This document shows, piece by piece, positions 1 to 14,247 of a DNA stretch of 64,000 nt. The number at the start of each line of letters is the position of its first letter. Position 1 is the stretch's first letter. The stretch spans positions 682,001 to 746,000 of the forward strand of contig JAHBBC010000003.1 of NCBI GenBank assembly GCA_019915015.1, given 5' to 3'. This stretch comes from Auriscalpium vulgare (lineage: Eukaryota; Basidiomycota; Agaricomycetes; Russulales; Auriscalpiaceae). A program made the position numbers and the translations under genes. The notes under the pieces are model-generated. The model saw only the letters and a list, made by a program, of their open reading frames with translations. It searched no databases and was not told the origin of the DNA.

Positions 1-1
1 A

Positions 2-325
2 CGTCTCCCGTCCGCGCCTTTCGCACCTGGCCACAAGTCTGATTGTGGCGCCAGCTTCGAGAAGACCAATCAGACCGGGTGGCTGGACACGCCCGACCTC
101 CCTTCCGTCGTGTCTGGCATGCGGAATGTGTGCGGATTTGCCAGCTCGATCCTCGGCAACGTCTCGGATTCCAACGGCGAGACCACCCCCAGCAGCAGCG
201 CGACCGCGACCGCGACCGCCAACTCTGGTCCCCGCGCCGCCGAGCACTGGCAACCCGTCGGCGGCGCCTTGGCGCTGCCAACCATCGCGCTCGGAATTGC
301 CAGCTTCAGTGCCCTACTTCTGTGA
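2..325 (+). CDS. C-terminal part of a putative GPI-anchored surface protein (5' end outside window)
   Basis: The frame is open from the first bases to a TGA at 323-325, so the gene begins before the window. The visible part has several cysteines (for example NVCGF near residue 41), two possible N-glycosylation sites, a Ser/Thr/Ala-rich low-complexity stretch, and ends in a hydrophobic tail (ALPTIALGIASFSALLL) with no charged residue after it. That order, Ser/Thr spacer then hydrophobic end, is the usual pattern of fungal GPI-anchored cell-surface proteins. The family of the missing N-terminal domain cannot be named from this fragment. The exact exon start is unknown because an intron may lie just upstream. 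Confidence 0.6.
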   Translation, partial: RLPSAPFAPGHKSDCGASFEKTNQTGWLDTPDLPSVVSGMRNVCGFASSILGNVSDSNGETTPSSSATATATANSGPRAAEHWQPVGGALALPTIALGIASFSALLL

Positions 326-1809
326 TGGACCGGACAAGACAAGCCCTTAATGGCCATGACCTATGACAGTGATACTTGTCTGGACACTTATATTCCCATT
401 TGGATACCTCCCTTGCCATATTGACGACCTCACGATAACGAACATCTTACGACCGCCTCACGAAATATCACGAGCTATCTTTCATTTTTGTTATTCGCAT
501 ATCTTATACTCACTGAATTCTGTACCCGCAGCCACTGCGTCAGTGAGCACGCCAAGCGTCCGTTGTATGGAATACCTGTGGAGGTTTGCGTATCACAATC
601 CATCAGCTTGATCGTCAGTTGCGCAGGGTAGCTGGCAATTCTGGCATTCGGTAGAAGGATGCTCATCTCGATTAATTAGTGGGTCCCTACAGCTCTCGAA
701 TTGCCGCCGTGGCAGTGATGTCCGTGTCTTGTGGAGACCTCCAGGCATAGCTGCTCGGCGCTCTAAATCGACACGCCCTAGGGCCAGCCACTGCTGCCAG
801 CTGACTTCGCCGCTGTTGAGAGAGGATTGCTACTACTATAGCGGGTCTCTGAACTTCATCGCTCAGAAAACAGTTCAGAACTACAAGGAGGTGTACTTTC
901 TGTCCTGAACGTCACCTCTGGCTTGCTATCAGGTGGATGTACTTTCCTTGGCTCTATTTTGGACTTGCACCTCGCTGGAGTCCCGAACTTCCGGAAATAT
1001 AACGTGATATATCCTCATGGGAGGGCCGGTTGTCCGAACACCTCCTTTGACACCGGAAACGCGCTGGTGCTTTACCGATGGCATGGCGAGTTCTCTGGCG
1101 GTCTCCGGCGCAGTCCACCTGGACAGGCAACGAGTCGGCTTTGTGACACGATGCGGCCGACCAAGGCGCTCCTGGGACGGCACATTTACCCCCGCTCAGG
1201 AGGAAGGCCCAATTCGTCCTCTTGGCCGTCTGAGGGACTAGCGCTGCTCGTTTCGACAATCATGCCAGGCTCTCCTTGAGTCTTCCTCAGAGAAGACGCG
1301 GAAGCTCTTGGAGAAAGACAGACGGTTCGGCTACTGCTAGGGCGCTATTGTATACACAAATGTTATGTCGCTGACCCACTGCAGCAGCTAGTCGAGGCAG
1401 GCCTCTCACGACCCCATAGAGCCAGTATCATCTGCGGCTTCTGTCGGTGGTGACCCACCTTCAAATGTGAACCCACCCCGCGTCCGCCGAGAAGCAACCT
1501 CCTGCTGGCGTTCGCCGGTCATCCTGTACTAACCTTGAACCCAGGAACCTAACCTTGGCGCTTCGCGAGCGTCATATACCGACTCATCACAACGCTGTAT
1601 GTTCAGTTTGCACAAAGGTTCTGAAATCGTAGGTGCAAAGAGATACAGTGGAGTACCAACATCCACGCTAGAGCGTATCGTACAGGAGTTAATGCACTAT
1701 GTGAGTAGAGCAATTCGAAAGCGAGCCATCGAAAACAGTGGATTAAGGGTCAAGAAGTAGAGTCCGGGGTGTGCGGTGGTGGTACAAATGCGGTGAAAAC
1801 AAAGGTAAG
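326..1809. other. Gene-poor stretch
   Basis: Only short, overlapping open frames on both strands (longest 118 codons, at 923-1279) without recognisable motifs or splice patterns. It holds the 3' flanks of the surface-protein gene and of the minus-strand DUF6593 gene. I see no gene here. Confidence 0.5.
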
Positions 1810-2627
1810 TCAGAGATTGTTCTGTGCGATGTGACGCATGATAGTTAATGACGCGAGGATCTCTGTGGTCGTATTGTGAGTGGTCGGCAAAAGCAGCGCT
1901 CAGTTGAACACTTACCGACAGACAAATGGGTAAAGCCATGATAGATGGTAAGAAGGTTCCCGGACGTGCCATATGCTGGGCGATCTGGAGGTTTGAGATT
2001 GTAGTGCGCCACTACGAAGTTCTCGGAGTTGAGGCACTGCACAAATCATGTTGGTATTAGGATTGCGCCAGGCCCAGTCTCGCTTACCGTCCACTCGTGG
2101 CCGTTTATTATTTGGTGACTCCATTGGTAGTCTTTTCCATCAGCAGCCTTGAACCTGCGGAACAAAGATCTGTCGGCACCGCACATGTCAGGCAACGTGT
2201 CAGACTGCGGGCCACCAAGCCGCGCAACTCACCCTCCGAACAACGAGGTCTTGCGCAGGTACTGGTTCATCGGCATCGACATGCCGCCCTTCAGGAAGTG
2301 CACCATGCCCAGAGCGCCCTTCGGTCCGAAATCCAGCACGACGGCCGGCTCGCGGTAGAAGTGTCGTCGGTCTCGGTCACCTTGACTTGTCGACCGCTGT
2401 CCCATGTCGTACACCATCAAGCCCGCATTTTGCGTCCTCTGCGGGGTGGAGGAGACGCGGAGGAATTGGCGGTCGTAAGCTTCGTCGAAGTCAGAGCCGC
2501 CGACAAGGCCCGTGCGGTCTTCGAAGTAGTAGGCAGGTGGAGGACCTCCAATCGTCATCAGGAATGGGGAAGCGAAAGGGCTATGGGGTGGGGATGAATA
2601 CACAGAAAGGCTGATGGGGGAAGTCAA
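1810..2627 (-). CDS. DUF6593 domain protein
   Basis: Four exons on the minus strand: 2627-2233, 2169-2088, 2036-1916 and 1862-1810. All introns are GT-AG and the exons total 651 nt, giving 216 residues. Family signatures seen after splicing are the block around AADGKDYQW, then FVVAHYNLKPP and TSGNLLTIYHG, and the ending ILASLTIMRHIAQNNL. This order (a D-G-K/R-x-Y-x-W strand, then H-Y-(D/N)-x-K-P-P, then a final hydrophobic helix) is what I recall of the basidiomycete domain of unknown function DUF6593. There is no signal peptide or membrane span. Function is unknown; the fold has been discussed only as a small beta-rich domain. The acceptor of intron 1 has an alternative 16 nt downstream in a different phase, so that junction is slightly less certain. 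Confidence 0.8.
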
Positions 2628-5244
2628 GAGTCGAATCTACCTCTCGCGACAATGAGCGCCTTTATAGAGGGCGCAATGACAATGGACCGGCAAAGGGGCG
2701 CCTCCCAGGTGTCCCATTGCAGAAGGACCTAACGTGATGTTCTTCGGCCCTTCGCCTACCAACACTGCTTCCCGAAGACCACGACCATACGCCCGAGCTA
2801 ACACGCTTTTGGGAAACCCTCTGTTATCGCGCAGCCGCCGCAAGGGGCTTGGGACTGCGCTCATGCTTTATGGGCGTCTACAAGTTGATCAACAGCTGAT
2901 GCCAGCCAGTCAGCAGTCATTATCAAGCCAAGACTCAGAGGACTGGCCTTCGACCTCGCGAAGCCTGTCGGATGTTGCTGTAGCGAGTCCACGCGGCGCA
3001 CAGTTCTCTTACCCATGGTCAGAGGATCAGAGGGGAAGCCGAGGCTTCCCACAGCGCCAGGATCACGATCTTTTCCACCGGTGGCTAGTGACTGGAGATC
3101 ACCCTGCCCGGAGGGGGCGCAACACTACATGAGCTTCCCTTACATAAAGTTGCCTTGAAACCTTACCTTTTGCGCACCAGTTCACCCCCACTCCACATGA
3201 GCAGGAAACGTTCCTCAAACCCCATATAGAACCGCATTAATGTCAGCCCTGACGGTAAGCGAATGAATGTAGCAACAGCGCCGGAAGCATTTATGTTGAG
3301 AGAAGCAGATCTCGCGAGGGACTGCGATGGTCCCCATGAGATCGGCGAGATGCTGCCGACGAGCGGCTCTGGGAAATAGTCGAATCAGGACGGGAGGCAC
3401 ATGCACTCACGCGTTGTTCCTGATTCCGCCAACACAAGAGGTCCATAACGCCAGTCAGATGCCACAGGGTTCATGCCACAGGGTTCAGGTCTAGGCTGCA
3501 GTGTATTCAGCTGGGGGCATGGGGCCACTCGAAGATTCTGTAACATTCCGCGTATACGACGGCGATAGTAGAACCATTCACTTGCGCCCCAAGGTGGATT
3601 CGAAGCACCGCAAGTCGGTGGTACCCCCTTATGACATGACCAGCAGGAAATAGCATCTCCCAGATCTGTGGCATCGAACACGGAGAGAGAACGGCAGAGG
3701 CAGATGACTCACCGCGACCCTTTCGCGGCGGCTATGCATGTCAATCCCGCTACCCAAGTTGGCACCCCTCCGACCGAAGGAACTGTTGGCGTGCAGAATT
3801 CTGGTTGCCACGTTTTGATATTCCATTGAAAAGAGCGCGTGGCGGCGCCGGTCCTGATGTGCTTCGCTCGCTGGGCGTGTGGGGGCGATGGGAGTCTTCC
3901 GTAGGAGACGCCGGGGGTCTGAAGATGAGATCTGAAGCTTTAGAAGTGATTCGTAGTAGCCAGTCGAGACGGTAAGCGAGCACAACCTCGAGCCAGACCG
4001 AGCGAGCCACTCTTCAGGGCTCTCAGGCGGCTACAGAGAAAGACGGGTGGTTTATACCCGGTGCTTCTCGAACTTCCGAAAGGAATGCGCCCTTGAAAGA
4101 TAGGGTGGCATACGATCGGATTAACTAGCGGGGTTGCCGCCTGTCAAGTGAATGAACAGCTGGTTGACCGTGGCACATTGATTCATGACTCTCACTTGTA
4201 TGAAAGCCGTCAGGAGGGTGAATCACGCCGGGCAGCTATCTGTGCGTGGCAGACACGAAGGCACCTGTGGAGTTACTCGTCAGCATTGGGGATTACGAAT
4301 TCAAGTCACAGACCAAGAGAGCAAAATTGCCGGGAACTGCGAGGATCGATTCAGGGCTCGGGTGCAAAGGTTTCGTAAGCGCACACGCAGAGAGGCAGGC
4401 CAACTTCGCCTTCAACGAGAGTCCACGTTCAGGGTGTTCATGGCGTGTGAGTGTGTTGCACACACAAGAAGACCACAACGTACGTAGACAAGAAGTCCTT
4501 CGACACTTCCTTCCTTCCAGTGGTCGGGGTTATCTGTGGCAGTCAGCACGGCATCGCATGGGAAGTCTCAAGTAGTTGGACCAAACAGCCTTCTCATCGT
4601 GTCCTAACGGGACTAACTGGCCTGTAAATGTCGAAATCGATAAGCCGGAGAAAGAGGATTACATGGCCCGCAAGCGCTGTAACGCCGCCTCGGTGTGATC
4701 GCGGAGTGGGCTGATAGTGTCAACTTCAGAGTCAGGTGGACGAGACTCTCACCGGGTATCATGGCGGACACTGTACACGAGTCCTGTGGTACACGGGGCC
4801 TAGCAACAGAGAAGCACCGAAACGTGATCCACCCGTTAGCTATGGGCTCAGCCAGGCTGGACAAGGAATAGGCCGCTGTGGCTGTTCTGACTAAGATAGT
4901 GCTCATGCGCCACGAAACCGCGAGACAGTAGAGTCATGGAAGCATACTATCGCGGCGTTGCAAGCGGTGCGGTTACGGAGATCAACAAGCCTATAAACCG
5001 TTAGGCGAGTATGATCGGAAACATGTTGATGGCGGCGCTAGCTTCTGTAGTGCGTCCTGCGCTCGGAACTTGGACCAAGAGTAACGCCTACACCTCTTAC
5101 CTTCGATAAAAGGATATTTTGATACACGATGATATATCAACCGGTCACCAACAGGTCCCAGCTAGCACGAGCGTTAATCCGGGCATAATTGACATTGACG
5201 CCCCTGGGGAGCACACACCTCAACGCCACCCATCATCGGGGAAC
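2628..5244. other. Gene-poor stretch with small uncertain open frames
   Basis: Between the DUF6593 gene and RVB1. The minus strand at 3215-4010 has overlapping open frames of 63-118 codons; joining 3985-3690 to 3675-3510 across a possible intron would give a protein-like ending, but no in-frame ATG and no known motif supports it. The rest is short random-looking frames. No gene is called. Confidence 0.4.
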
Positions 5245-6981
<1,737 letters not shown>

Positions 6982-7244
6982 TGGATGATGTCCCTTGAAG
7001 TCTCGTGGGCAACCGTTTTGCGAGAGCGAGAGCGAATGCGACTAGATGAAGTGGTCAAGGAACTCAGGAAGATGAGACCCGCTGCGACTGGTTCAATTCG
7101 CGCCTCCTGTGTGACCGTTGTCACAACGTTACCGTACGCGCCGAGTTCGCATGGGCAAGCAACTCTATCTTACAGTCGTACGTGATGCACTATCGATATG
7201 CATACAGACCTAGAGCGGTACAGGGGCAGAACACTAGGGCACGT

Positions 7245-10241
7245 CTAAGCATTTACCACAGTTGCTGAAGCCCACGCCTCTGGCTTCGAACTCATCTCAA
7301 ATTCGAGAGTTCCCCCCTGTACGATGTCCTCGTGGCTGATAATGGGATCAAGTCGCTTCTGTCCGTTGACTGTGAGAGACTTGATGTATGGCTTGTTCGG
7401 TGCGCCAGATGAGATGATTTTTAAGGGTTTTTTTGCCATAGGTAGGTGGATTGTGACTTCGTCGTAGAACGGCCTAAGCAACGCAGAGACCTTGAGCCCG
7501 GATAACGAACTCAGTGACATGTAACAGGGACGTACGATCCAATCACATATTCTCCGGAGGCAGGGTTCACAGGGTAGAATCCGAGCGCACCGAACAGATA
7601 CCATGCACTCATTTGTCCACAGTCCTCGTTCTGCACAGGGTGGCCGGACAGGTTAGCGACAGTCGCAACTGCAAGACAATCAGACTTACTCCAGCAAGAC
7701 CTGTGACTGTGTTATTGTAGTCTACCTTGGCAATTTGACGGACTTGAGATTGAGCTTTGGAGGCAGCACCGGCCAGGGAGTACAGGTACGGGATGTGGTG
7801 AGAGGGCTGCAACACTAGCTGTAAATGGACTACTTGACGGCCAATATCGCCCGTACCTCGTTTGAATGGTCATTATGTCCTATAAAACCGTCAGAAATGT
7901 GCGTTATGTTCGAAGTCCATGCAAACACAGACCTCCTTCAAAATGCTCATCCAAACTCTCCACGAACTTCGCCTTTCCGCCGCGTGCCTCTATGAGTTCA
8001 TCGACAGCATGCACAACGTCGAATGAGTAGGCCCATTTGTCGCCCTCCGTCCATCCTGCACTCTCGCCCGCCCACGCGCCGTCCGCATTGCGCGCCTCCA
8101 TGAAGCCGGTGCCGTTGTTGTAGATTGTGAACGGCGCAACCATGGACCGGTTGAGGAAGAACGACGAATCTTCTGTGTTCCCGACTATCCGTGCGAGGAC
8201 AGAGACAGCAAAATCGTCGTCTGAAACGCATTGTCATGGTCTAGCGTCCTGGTAAGCCTCGTGGCAACGAAGAGGACGTACAGGCGTAGTCCAGAGTGCG
8301 TGACCCCGCCTCTGAATGAACATCATCCGCCACCCATCCTTTGGCTGCGTACACCGTGCTCAGACCCGCGCGGACCTCGTACCCGACGCCCTGTTCGCGA
8401 TCCGAGTATCTGTGTGTATAATGAGCGGGGGGTCACTTGACCGCAGGAACAACTCACGAGATTGTCGAGTCATTTTCTGGAGGAACAGTAGCATCCTTAT
8501 GTACAGCTTTGTACGCAAGATTCAGGTCAAAGCCAGTGATGTTCTTGAGCGCAGCTTCTGCAATCAGGGAGTCGGCGTGCGTCCCGACCTGAAGGCTCGG
8601 TCAGTGACCAAGAAAATAAAGTTGCATCGGCGAACCGGCCCACCATGATGTTCGTCTCTGTGAAGGAAGCTAATCAAATCTGTATTGTGATTGTGCTGAA
8701 GCGAAACATACCAACAATGTTCTTCCACATTGGTAGCCACCCGCCCTACAAAGCCAGTTGTCATCAGGGAAAGTGCGACCAATGAACTGAGATACCTCTT
8801 CATAATCTTGGAGCATGCTCTGCACCATGCCAGGTATCCTCTCTGGCGCGAGCAATATCTGCCAAGCCCAGATTGCACGGTATGTGTCCTGCCGGCGAGT
8901 GTGCCTGTGAGTAATAGACCCAGTCGTTTGAGAGAGAGCTACTAACCCAGATAGAATAACCGGTGTACGAAGTCCCGTCATGCACTGCGTCGTCGTATCC
9001 AGAATAGTATTTTCCATCCTCATGTTGCTCGTAAGGATACTACAAGCCCATTAGCATGACTATAGGCACCTGGAAGTTTGGCAAACGAACCCACCTGCAG
9101 AGAATGGAAGACGCCCGTATAGAAAGTCTGCAACTCAGCATCTGACGCGCCCGCGACTTGAATCCTATCCAGCTTCTCCGCCCACTCTGTGCGCGTCTTC
9201 TTCGCTGTCTTCTCTAGCGACGCTCCGTCTGGAACCTCTGCTTCTACATTCCGCCGCGCCTGCTCGATCGAGATGAAAGAGACTCCAACACGGACATTCA
9301 CGACGCGCGTGTGAGGCGCAAAGGTTGCGTATCCGCTCAGCAAGGTGCCATTCCGGGCGCGCTCGCTAGCGTACAGCGTACCATTTGTGGCGGTGCCCCA
9401 GCTGGCGAAAGGAACGTCGAAGCGTGCGACGAAGTACCCTCGGAATGAGGGGGCGGCGTTAGGGCCGATAATGAAGTCTTGTCGCTCAGGATTAGTTCCG
9501 GTGATCTCGCGCGCAGCGGGATTGATTGAGATGCTGCCAAATGGATATGTCACGTTTGCAGGATCGTCAGAGCCCATGACAGATGCGCGCGTTGCCTCCA
9601 GGAGGACATATGGGGCGGCAGTATCGGAGAACGTGAACCGAAGATGCCCCACCCGGGATGCTGGACAGTTTTGTGAGAAATTGTACGACGACGCCTACAC
9701 AAAGGACGTACTTGCGCTCTGCTCGGCAACTATATGTCCACCCTCTATGGCGGCGAGGATCGCTTTGTAATAACTCGGTGTTAAAACCTCGTCATCGTGA
9801 CTAAACCGCATTCCACGTTCCTCGAATACGCTCTGAACAGCGCCGGCGCCGGGGACGACCACCACCTGCGCACTCTCACCCATCCAGATCGCCGGCTGGT
9901 GAGTACCCTGGAAGCCATGGATGGCGGTATCGGTGATGTTGTAAGGCGTCATGGAGACATAATTCTGGCGCGTCTGGGCGACCCATCGCGTCATGGCAAA
10001 TGGCGGTGCGGTGGACGGAATCATTCCTCCAGATCCATTGGGGGTGTCTCCTCCATTGCCAACGAGTCTGCGCAAGATGTAAGAGCATCAATCTGAAGGA
10101 TGGGCCAAACGCGTACGGGTTCACGTGGTCTAGGGCACTACTCTTCGGGTCCCGGAAGCCTGACGGCGGGGATTGACCTGCCAGGACGGAAAGCGCGAGT
10201 AAACACAGCTGCGAGACGAGGAGTTGCCGTCGCGCGTACAT
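7245..10241 (-). CDS. Secreted GH92 alpha-1,2-mannosidase
   Basis: Calcium-dependent exo-alpha-mannosidase family that trims alpha-mannosides from N-glycans or fungal mannan. Fourteen exons: 10241-10117, 10067-9712, 9660-9095, 9039-8947, 8888-8796, 8745-8712, 8657-8644, 8588-8458, 8409-8282, 8220-7933, 7879-7857, 7806-7690, 7630-7536 and 7473-7245; the spliced frame is continuous to TAG and gives 763 residues, normal for the family. The protein opens with a signal peptide (YARRQLLVSQLCLLALSVLAG). GH92 landmarks are DHVNPLVGNGGD near the mature N-terminus, MIPSTAPPFAMT, the HGFQGTHQPA block, ETNIMVGTHADS, and the catalytic-site motif HNDHSNEPSHHIPYLY, where the Glu before PSHH is the expected general acid. 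An in-frame ATG 13 codons upstream (10280) is possible; 10241 gives the cleaner signal peptide. Lies 263 nt downstream of the RVB1 start, same strand, and is divergent from the GH3 gene. Confidence 0.93.
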
Positions 10242-11058
10242 GTCGTCGAATGAGACGAGAAGCTGCAGTAGCCAGCCCATGACGCTCGCCGTTTTATGTG
10301 CGCAGAGAATCCGGGGGAGCTATGACCTTGAGATCAGCTGACCGTGTCCACCCCACAGCTTGATCGTATCTAGTGATGGCCGAAGGACGAGGGTTCACAT
10401 TCATGCGCGAGAGCGACCCAGGTGACACATACCGGGAGAAAGAAAATCAGCGATGTCGATGAGACTTGGAGCTCAACAGCGTGCCCACTGGGGCTCTCGC
10501 TCGATCGCTCGGGATTCGGGAGGGCAAAACGGAGTGTGAAAAGACGGCAGTCTTTGTCAAAATGACCACATCGACGGGAAAACAAAGCTGTCGGTTCCTG
10601 CAAAGTGTGAACGTGAACGATGCAACGTGTGGGGGCCGGACAACTTCCGGGCCGTCCGACCTTGCTCCTAACCCCAAGTTGAGTCTAAGGTCCCTCAGTC
10701 CGGGCCGCGTTCAACGTTGCTCGTGAGCCTCGTGTTCTCTCCAGTTTACCACTGGCCGTCCAAGCAAGTGACGACGTGACTACGCTCCAGCTAGCTGTTC
10801 TTTCAGGGGATGTAGATAACAGCCCGGTAAAGCTCGTATGGGCTTCGAAGTTCGAACTTCATGGTGTCGCACCGCATGGCTACCGGCCGCCTTCCCTGAG
10901 CTTCGCAGTCAGCTGGCTGAACTAATGTCGGCACGCTTCTCTCGACAGCGCATACATGCCAAAAATCCTCGCCGCACGTATAAAATGGCGGACAATCTTC
11001 GATGAAGGGCCAGCCTTGTGAACTTTGGCCCGTCCAAGTTCTAGCTTGCGACACTGGC
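10242..11058. promoter_or_regulatory. Shared intergenic region between divergent GH92 and GH3 genes
   Basis: About 820 bp separate the two start codons, so both promoters must lie here. The only clear element is a TATA box on the GH3 side (listed separately). Small open frames inside have no motif support. Confidence 0.5.
10979..10985 (+). promoter_or_regulatory. TATA box of the GH3 gene
   Basis: TATAAAA 74 nt upstream of the GH3 ATG, at the spacing expected for a fungal core promoter with a short 5' leader. Confidence 0.6.
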
Positions 11059-14000
11059 ATGCGTGTCTCTATTTTGACTCTGCTTATGATCTTTGGCCGG
11101 GCGAGCCTGCCTGCCGCGGAGGAACTGTCGGAATCTCACGGCGTCCGCAGTGATTTGCACTTTCACCTTCATGCTCGGGCTGCCAACAAGGATGGATCTG
11201 CGCCGGTGTACAAGAACCCAAGGGCTGCGATTGATGACCGTGTAAATGATCTTCTTCCCCGGATGACTGTCCAGGAAAAGGTCGCTCAGATGTGAGATTG
11301 TTTATCTGTCGTCTGGGTGTTCGCTGACTGTCATTATCTAGCATACAAGGAGATATCAACGGCTGGATGGACATGTCGGACCCGTTGGACGATACGAAGT
11401 CCTTCAACGAGTCTGGACTGGTGAGTTTGAATTCATACTTGCTCCCCGTCGCTAATGTCCATTGCCAGATTGATATGATGGCCACGAAGGCTGGCTCAAT
11501 TTGGGGCGGTTACCTCACGCCATGGGATAAATTCGTCTACGCGGTGAACGTCGGCCAGAGATACCTCATGGAAAACACAACCCTCGGTATCCCGGCCATC
11601 TTCCAGTCAGAAGGTGAGCAGGATTACGTCGGCATAGCTATATTTCAGACACTAAGCGCGCACTAGGCCTTCACGGCTTCACCAATAACGGCACGATCTG
11701 GCCGTCGCCCATAGCGTGGGCGGCGTCGTTCAATACAAAACTCTTGCAGCAGGCAGCAGCGACCATCGCCACAGAAGCCGAGGGTCTTGGCTTCTCACAG
11801 CTTTTTGCTCCCGTTCTCGACCTGTCTCGTGAGCTCCGCTGGGGACGCGTCGAAGAGAACTTCGGCGAAGACCCTTTTTTGTAAGTGGAGACCAAAACAT
11901 CTCATGTCGTGGTCTGAACCCGATTCGTAGGACTGGGGAGATGGGGAACGCCTACATAACGGGCCTCCAGACTGGGCAGCGGCGAAATGCCAGCTCGACG
12001 GCGACCGCGCGAATGGCGGCAACTTGCAAGCACTTTGCCGCTTTCGGTAGCCCACAAGGTGGTTTGTGAGTGATCTTAGTACCAGATCAAGCTGTCCCAC
12101 GACTTATAAGCCATTTGAAAGAAATATTGCGCAAGTCAGCGGAGGCGAACGCGAACTCAGAACGATGTTTCTTAAGCCCTTCAACCGTGCATGCGTGCAG
12201 AGCCTGGCCATCATGACGGCGTACTCAAGCTACGATGGAATACCAGCCATTGCAAATAGTCGTACGTGTTCATATACATTCGCCTTGCCTTGCGATAAGA
12301 CGTTAATGGCACTTCCACAGACCTTCTTACTGATATTGTCAGCTATTCATCCTTTGTGAACGGAGTAATCTTGCTCATCCGCGATGATAGCTCCGCAACG
12401 AATGGGGGTACAAGTACTGGGTGACAACAGATGCTGGCTCCGTTGATTTGCTCATTAGCCTCCACGGCACGTGCGACACCCGCGAATGCGCCGCGAAGAT
12501 TGCGCTCGAGAATGGGCTCAGTGGGGAGATGGGTGGCGGGACGTATACCTATCTGACTCTCCCTGGTGTGTGTGATTCTTTGTCACCTCAGAATTAGCAT
12601 TCACATGGTCGACGCCAGATCAAATCGCTGCTGGAACAGTCGACGTCAGTTTTCTTGATCAAACAGTGAAGGCAATGCTTCGCACAAAATTCACCCTCGG
12701 TCTCTTTGAAAGTGCGCAGTTGCCTTCTCTACCTTTCCATTGATTTTTGATAACTGACGTCGCCGTGTGCAGGCCCGTACCCCTACGAGGACTACCAGTC
12801 CACGCTACGCACTCCCGCCACCCGCGCGCTACTTCACCAGATGGAGCAAGAAGCCATCGTCTTGCTCGAGAATAGACAAAACACTCTCCCCCTCAATCCT
12901 TCTACGATCGGCTCCGTCGCGCTCATCGGCCCGCAGGTCAACCGCGTTTCGCTCGGTGACTACGTCTTCTTCAATGCTTCGCTTAACGGAATTTCCCCGC
13001 TAGCGGGATTCACTCAGCACTTGGCCAACACGTCCGTCCGCCTGAACTTCGCGCAGGGATGCGCGCTGTGGTCTCCAGACGAGTCAGGGTTCGCAGAAGC
13101 GGTGGCAGCCGCTCGTGCGTCGGACGTCGCGGTTGTGATGGTTGGTACGTGGTCGCTTGACCAGACACTTTTGTGGACCCCCGGTACGAACGCAACAACC
13201 GGTGAGCACGTCGACCTGAGCGACCTCGCGCTCGTGGGTGCACAGCTCGCGCTCGTGCAGGCTGTCAAGGCGGCCGGGAAGCCAACAATCGTCGTGTTCG
13301 TGAGCGGGAAGCCGGTTGCGGAGCCGTGGATCCAGGAGAGTGCGTCCATCTGAGCATGTTGGGGGGCGGTGCGGCTGACGAGGCAAGCATGCATGTAGAC
13401 GCGGATGCGGTGATACAGCAGTTTTATCCCGGGGAGCTGGGCGGGCTTGCACTTGCGGAGGTCGTCTTCGGCGCAGCCAACCCATCCGGTGCGCGTTATC
13501 GTACCTCTCATCTAACTGGACTTCACCTCACGGGCAGCGCAGGAAAGCTCCCAGTGTCGTTTCCGCGCAGTGTGGGGACTACCCCAGTGTTCTACAATTA
13601 CCTGAAAGGAAGTCGGCCTGTCGATGCGGGACAGGTGAACGCCGATGGGAGTTTGAAATTCGGGCATCAGGTGGGAGCTGAGATATCCTGCGCTCGTCCC
13701 GGTGAATTGACCAGTTTGTGTGGATGCAGTACGTGCTCGATAGTCCTATCCCCTTGTGGAGCTTTGGCCACGGGTTGAGTTATACGACATTCCAGTAGTG
13801 AGTGCTCAGTTCCTGTGCACAGAATCACACATACATACTGATGTTCTGGAAGCTCAAACCTCAAGCTCACGCCGTCCACAATCGGGACGTCGGACAACGT
13901 CACCGTATCCGTCACCGTGCACAACACAGGCACGCGCGACGGTAAGGAGGTTGTGCAGGTGTACCTCACCGACGTCGTCAGCTCGGTAGTCACGCCAAAT

Positions 14001-14247
14001 CAGGCGCTCGTGGGTTTTCAGAAAGTCGACATCCCGTGAGCTCCGTGACGTGTTCCCGCGCTGGCTTGGTGCTGATGGTAATCGTTGCAGTGCGGGCACA
14101 TCGGTGACGGTGTCCATCGGGGTGCAGGCAGTACAGCTCGCTGTGTGGACGCTGCAGAACTCGTGGACTGTCGAGCCGGGCACGTTCACGGTCAAGGTCG
14201 GCACGAGCGACCAGACGTTCTTGAGCACGAACTTGACAGTGAACTGA
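11059..14247 (+). CDS. Secreted GH3 glycosidase (beta-glucosidase/beta-xylosidase-like)
   Basis: Retaining exo-glycosidase of family 3, expected to release beta-linked glucose or xylose outside the cell. Fifteen exons: 11059-11291, 11342-11420, 11469-11613, 11667-11880, 11931-12065, 12122-12261, 12321-12337, 12391-12565, 12619-12711, 12773-13339, 13399-13488, 13543-13670, 13730-13797, 13853-14035 and 14091-14247; 2424 nt, 807 residues. It starts with a signal peptide (MRVSILTLLMIFGRASLPAA). In order it carries the (beta/alpha)8 domain with LLPRMTVQEKVAQ, LFAPVLDLSRELRWGRVEE and CKHFAAFGSPQGG; the nucleophile Asp in VTTDAGS; the second alpha/beta domain beginning near EAIVLLENRQNTLPL; and a C-terminal fibronectin-III-like domain after FGHGLSYTTF. 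Two junctions (before 12122 and before 13853) need AAG acceptors. Exon 7 is only 17 nt. Substrate preference cannot be read from sequence. Confidence 0.93.

Noticed and set aside
923..1279. 118-codon plus-strand frame and overlapping minus-strand frames
   Set aside because: No motif and no splice context; looks like chance openness.
3215..4010. Minus-strand frames that could form a two-exon gene
   Set aside because: No in-frame ATG, no recognised motif, and a stop directly upstream; the splice joint is only one of several possible.
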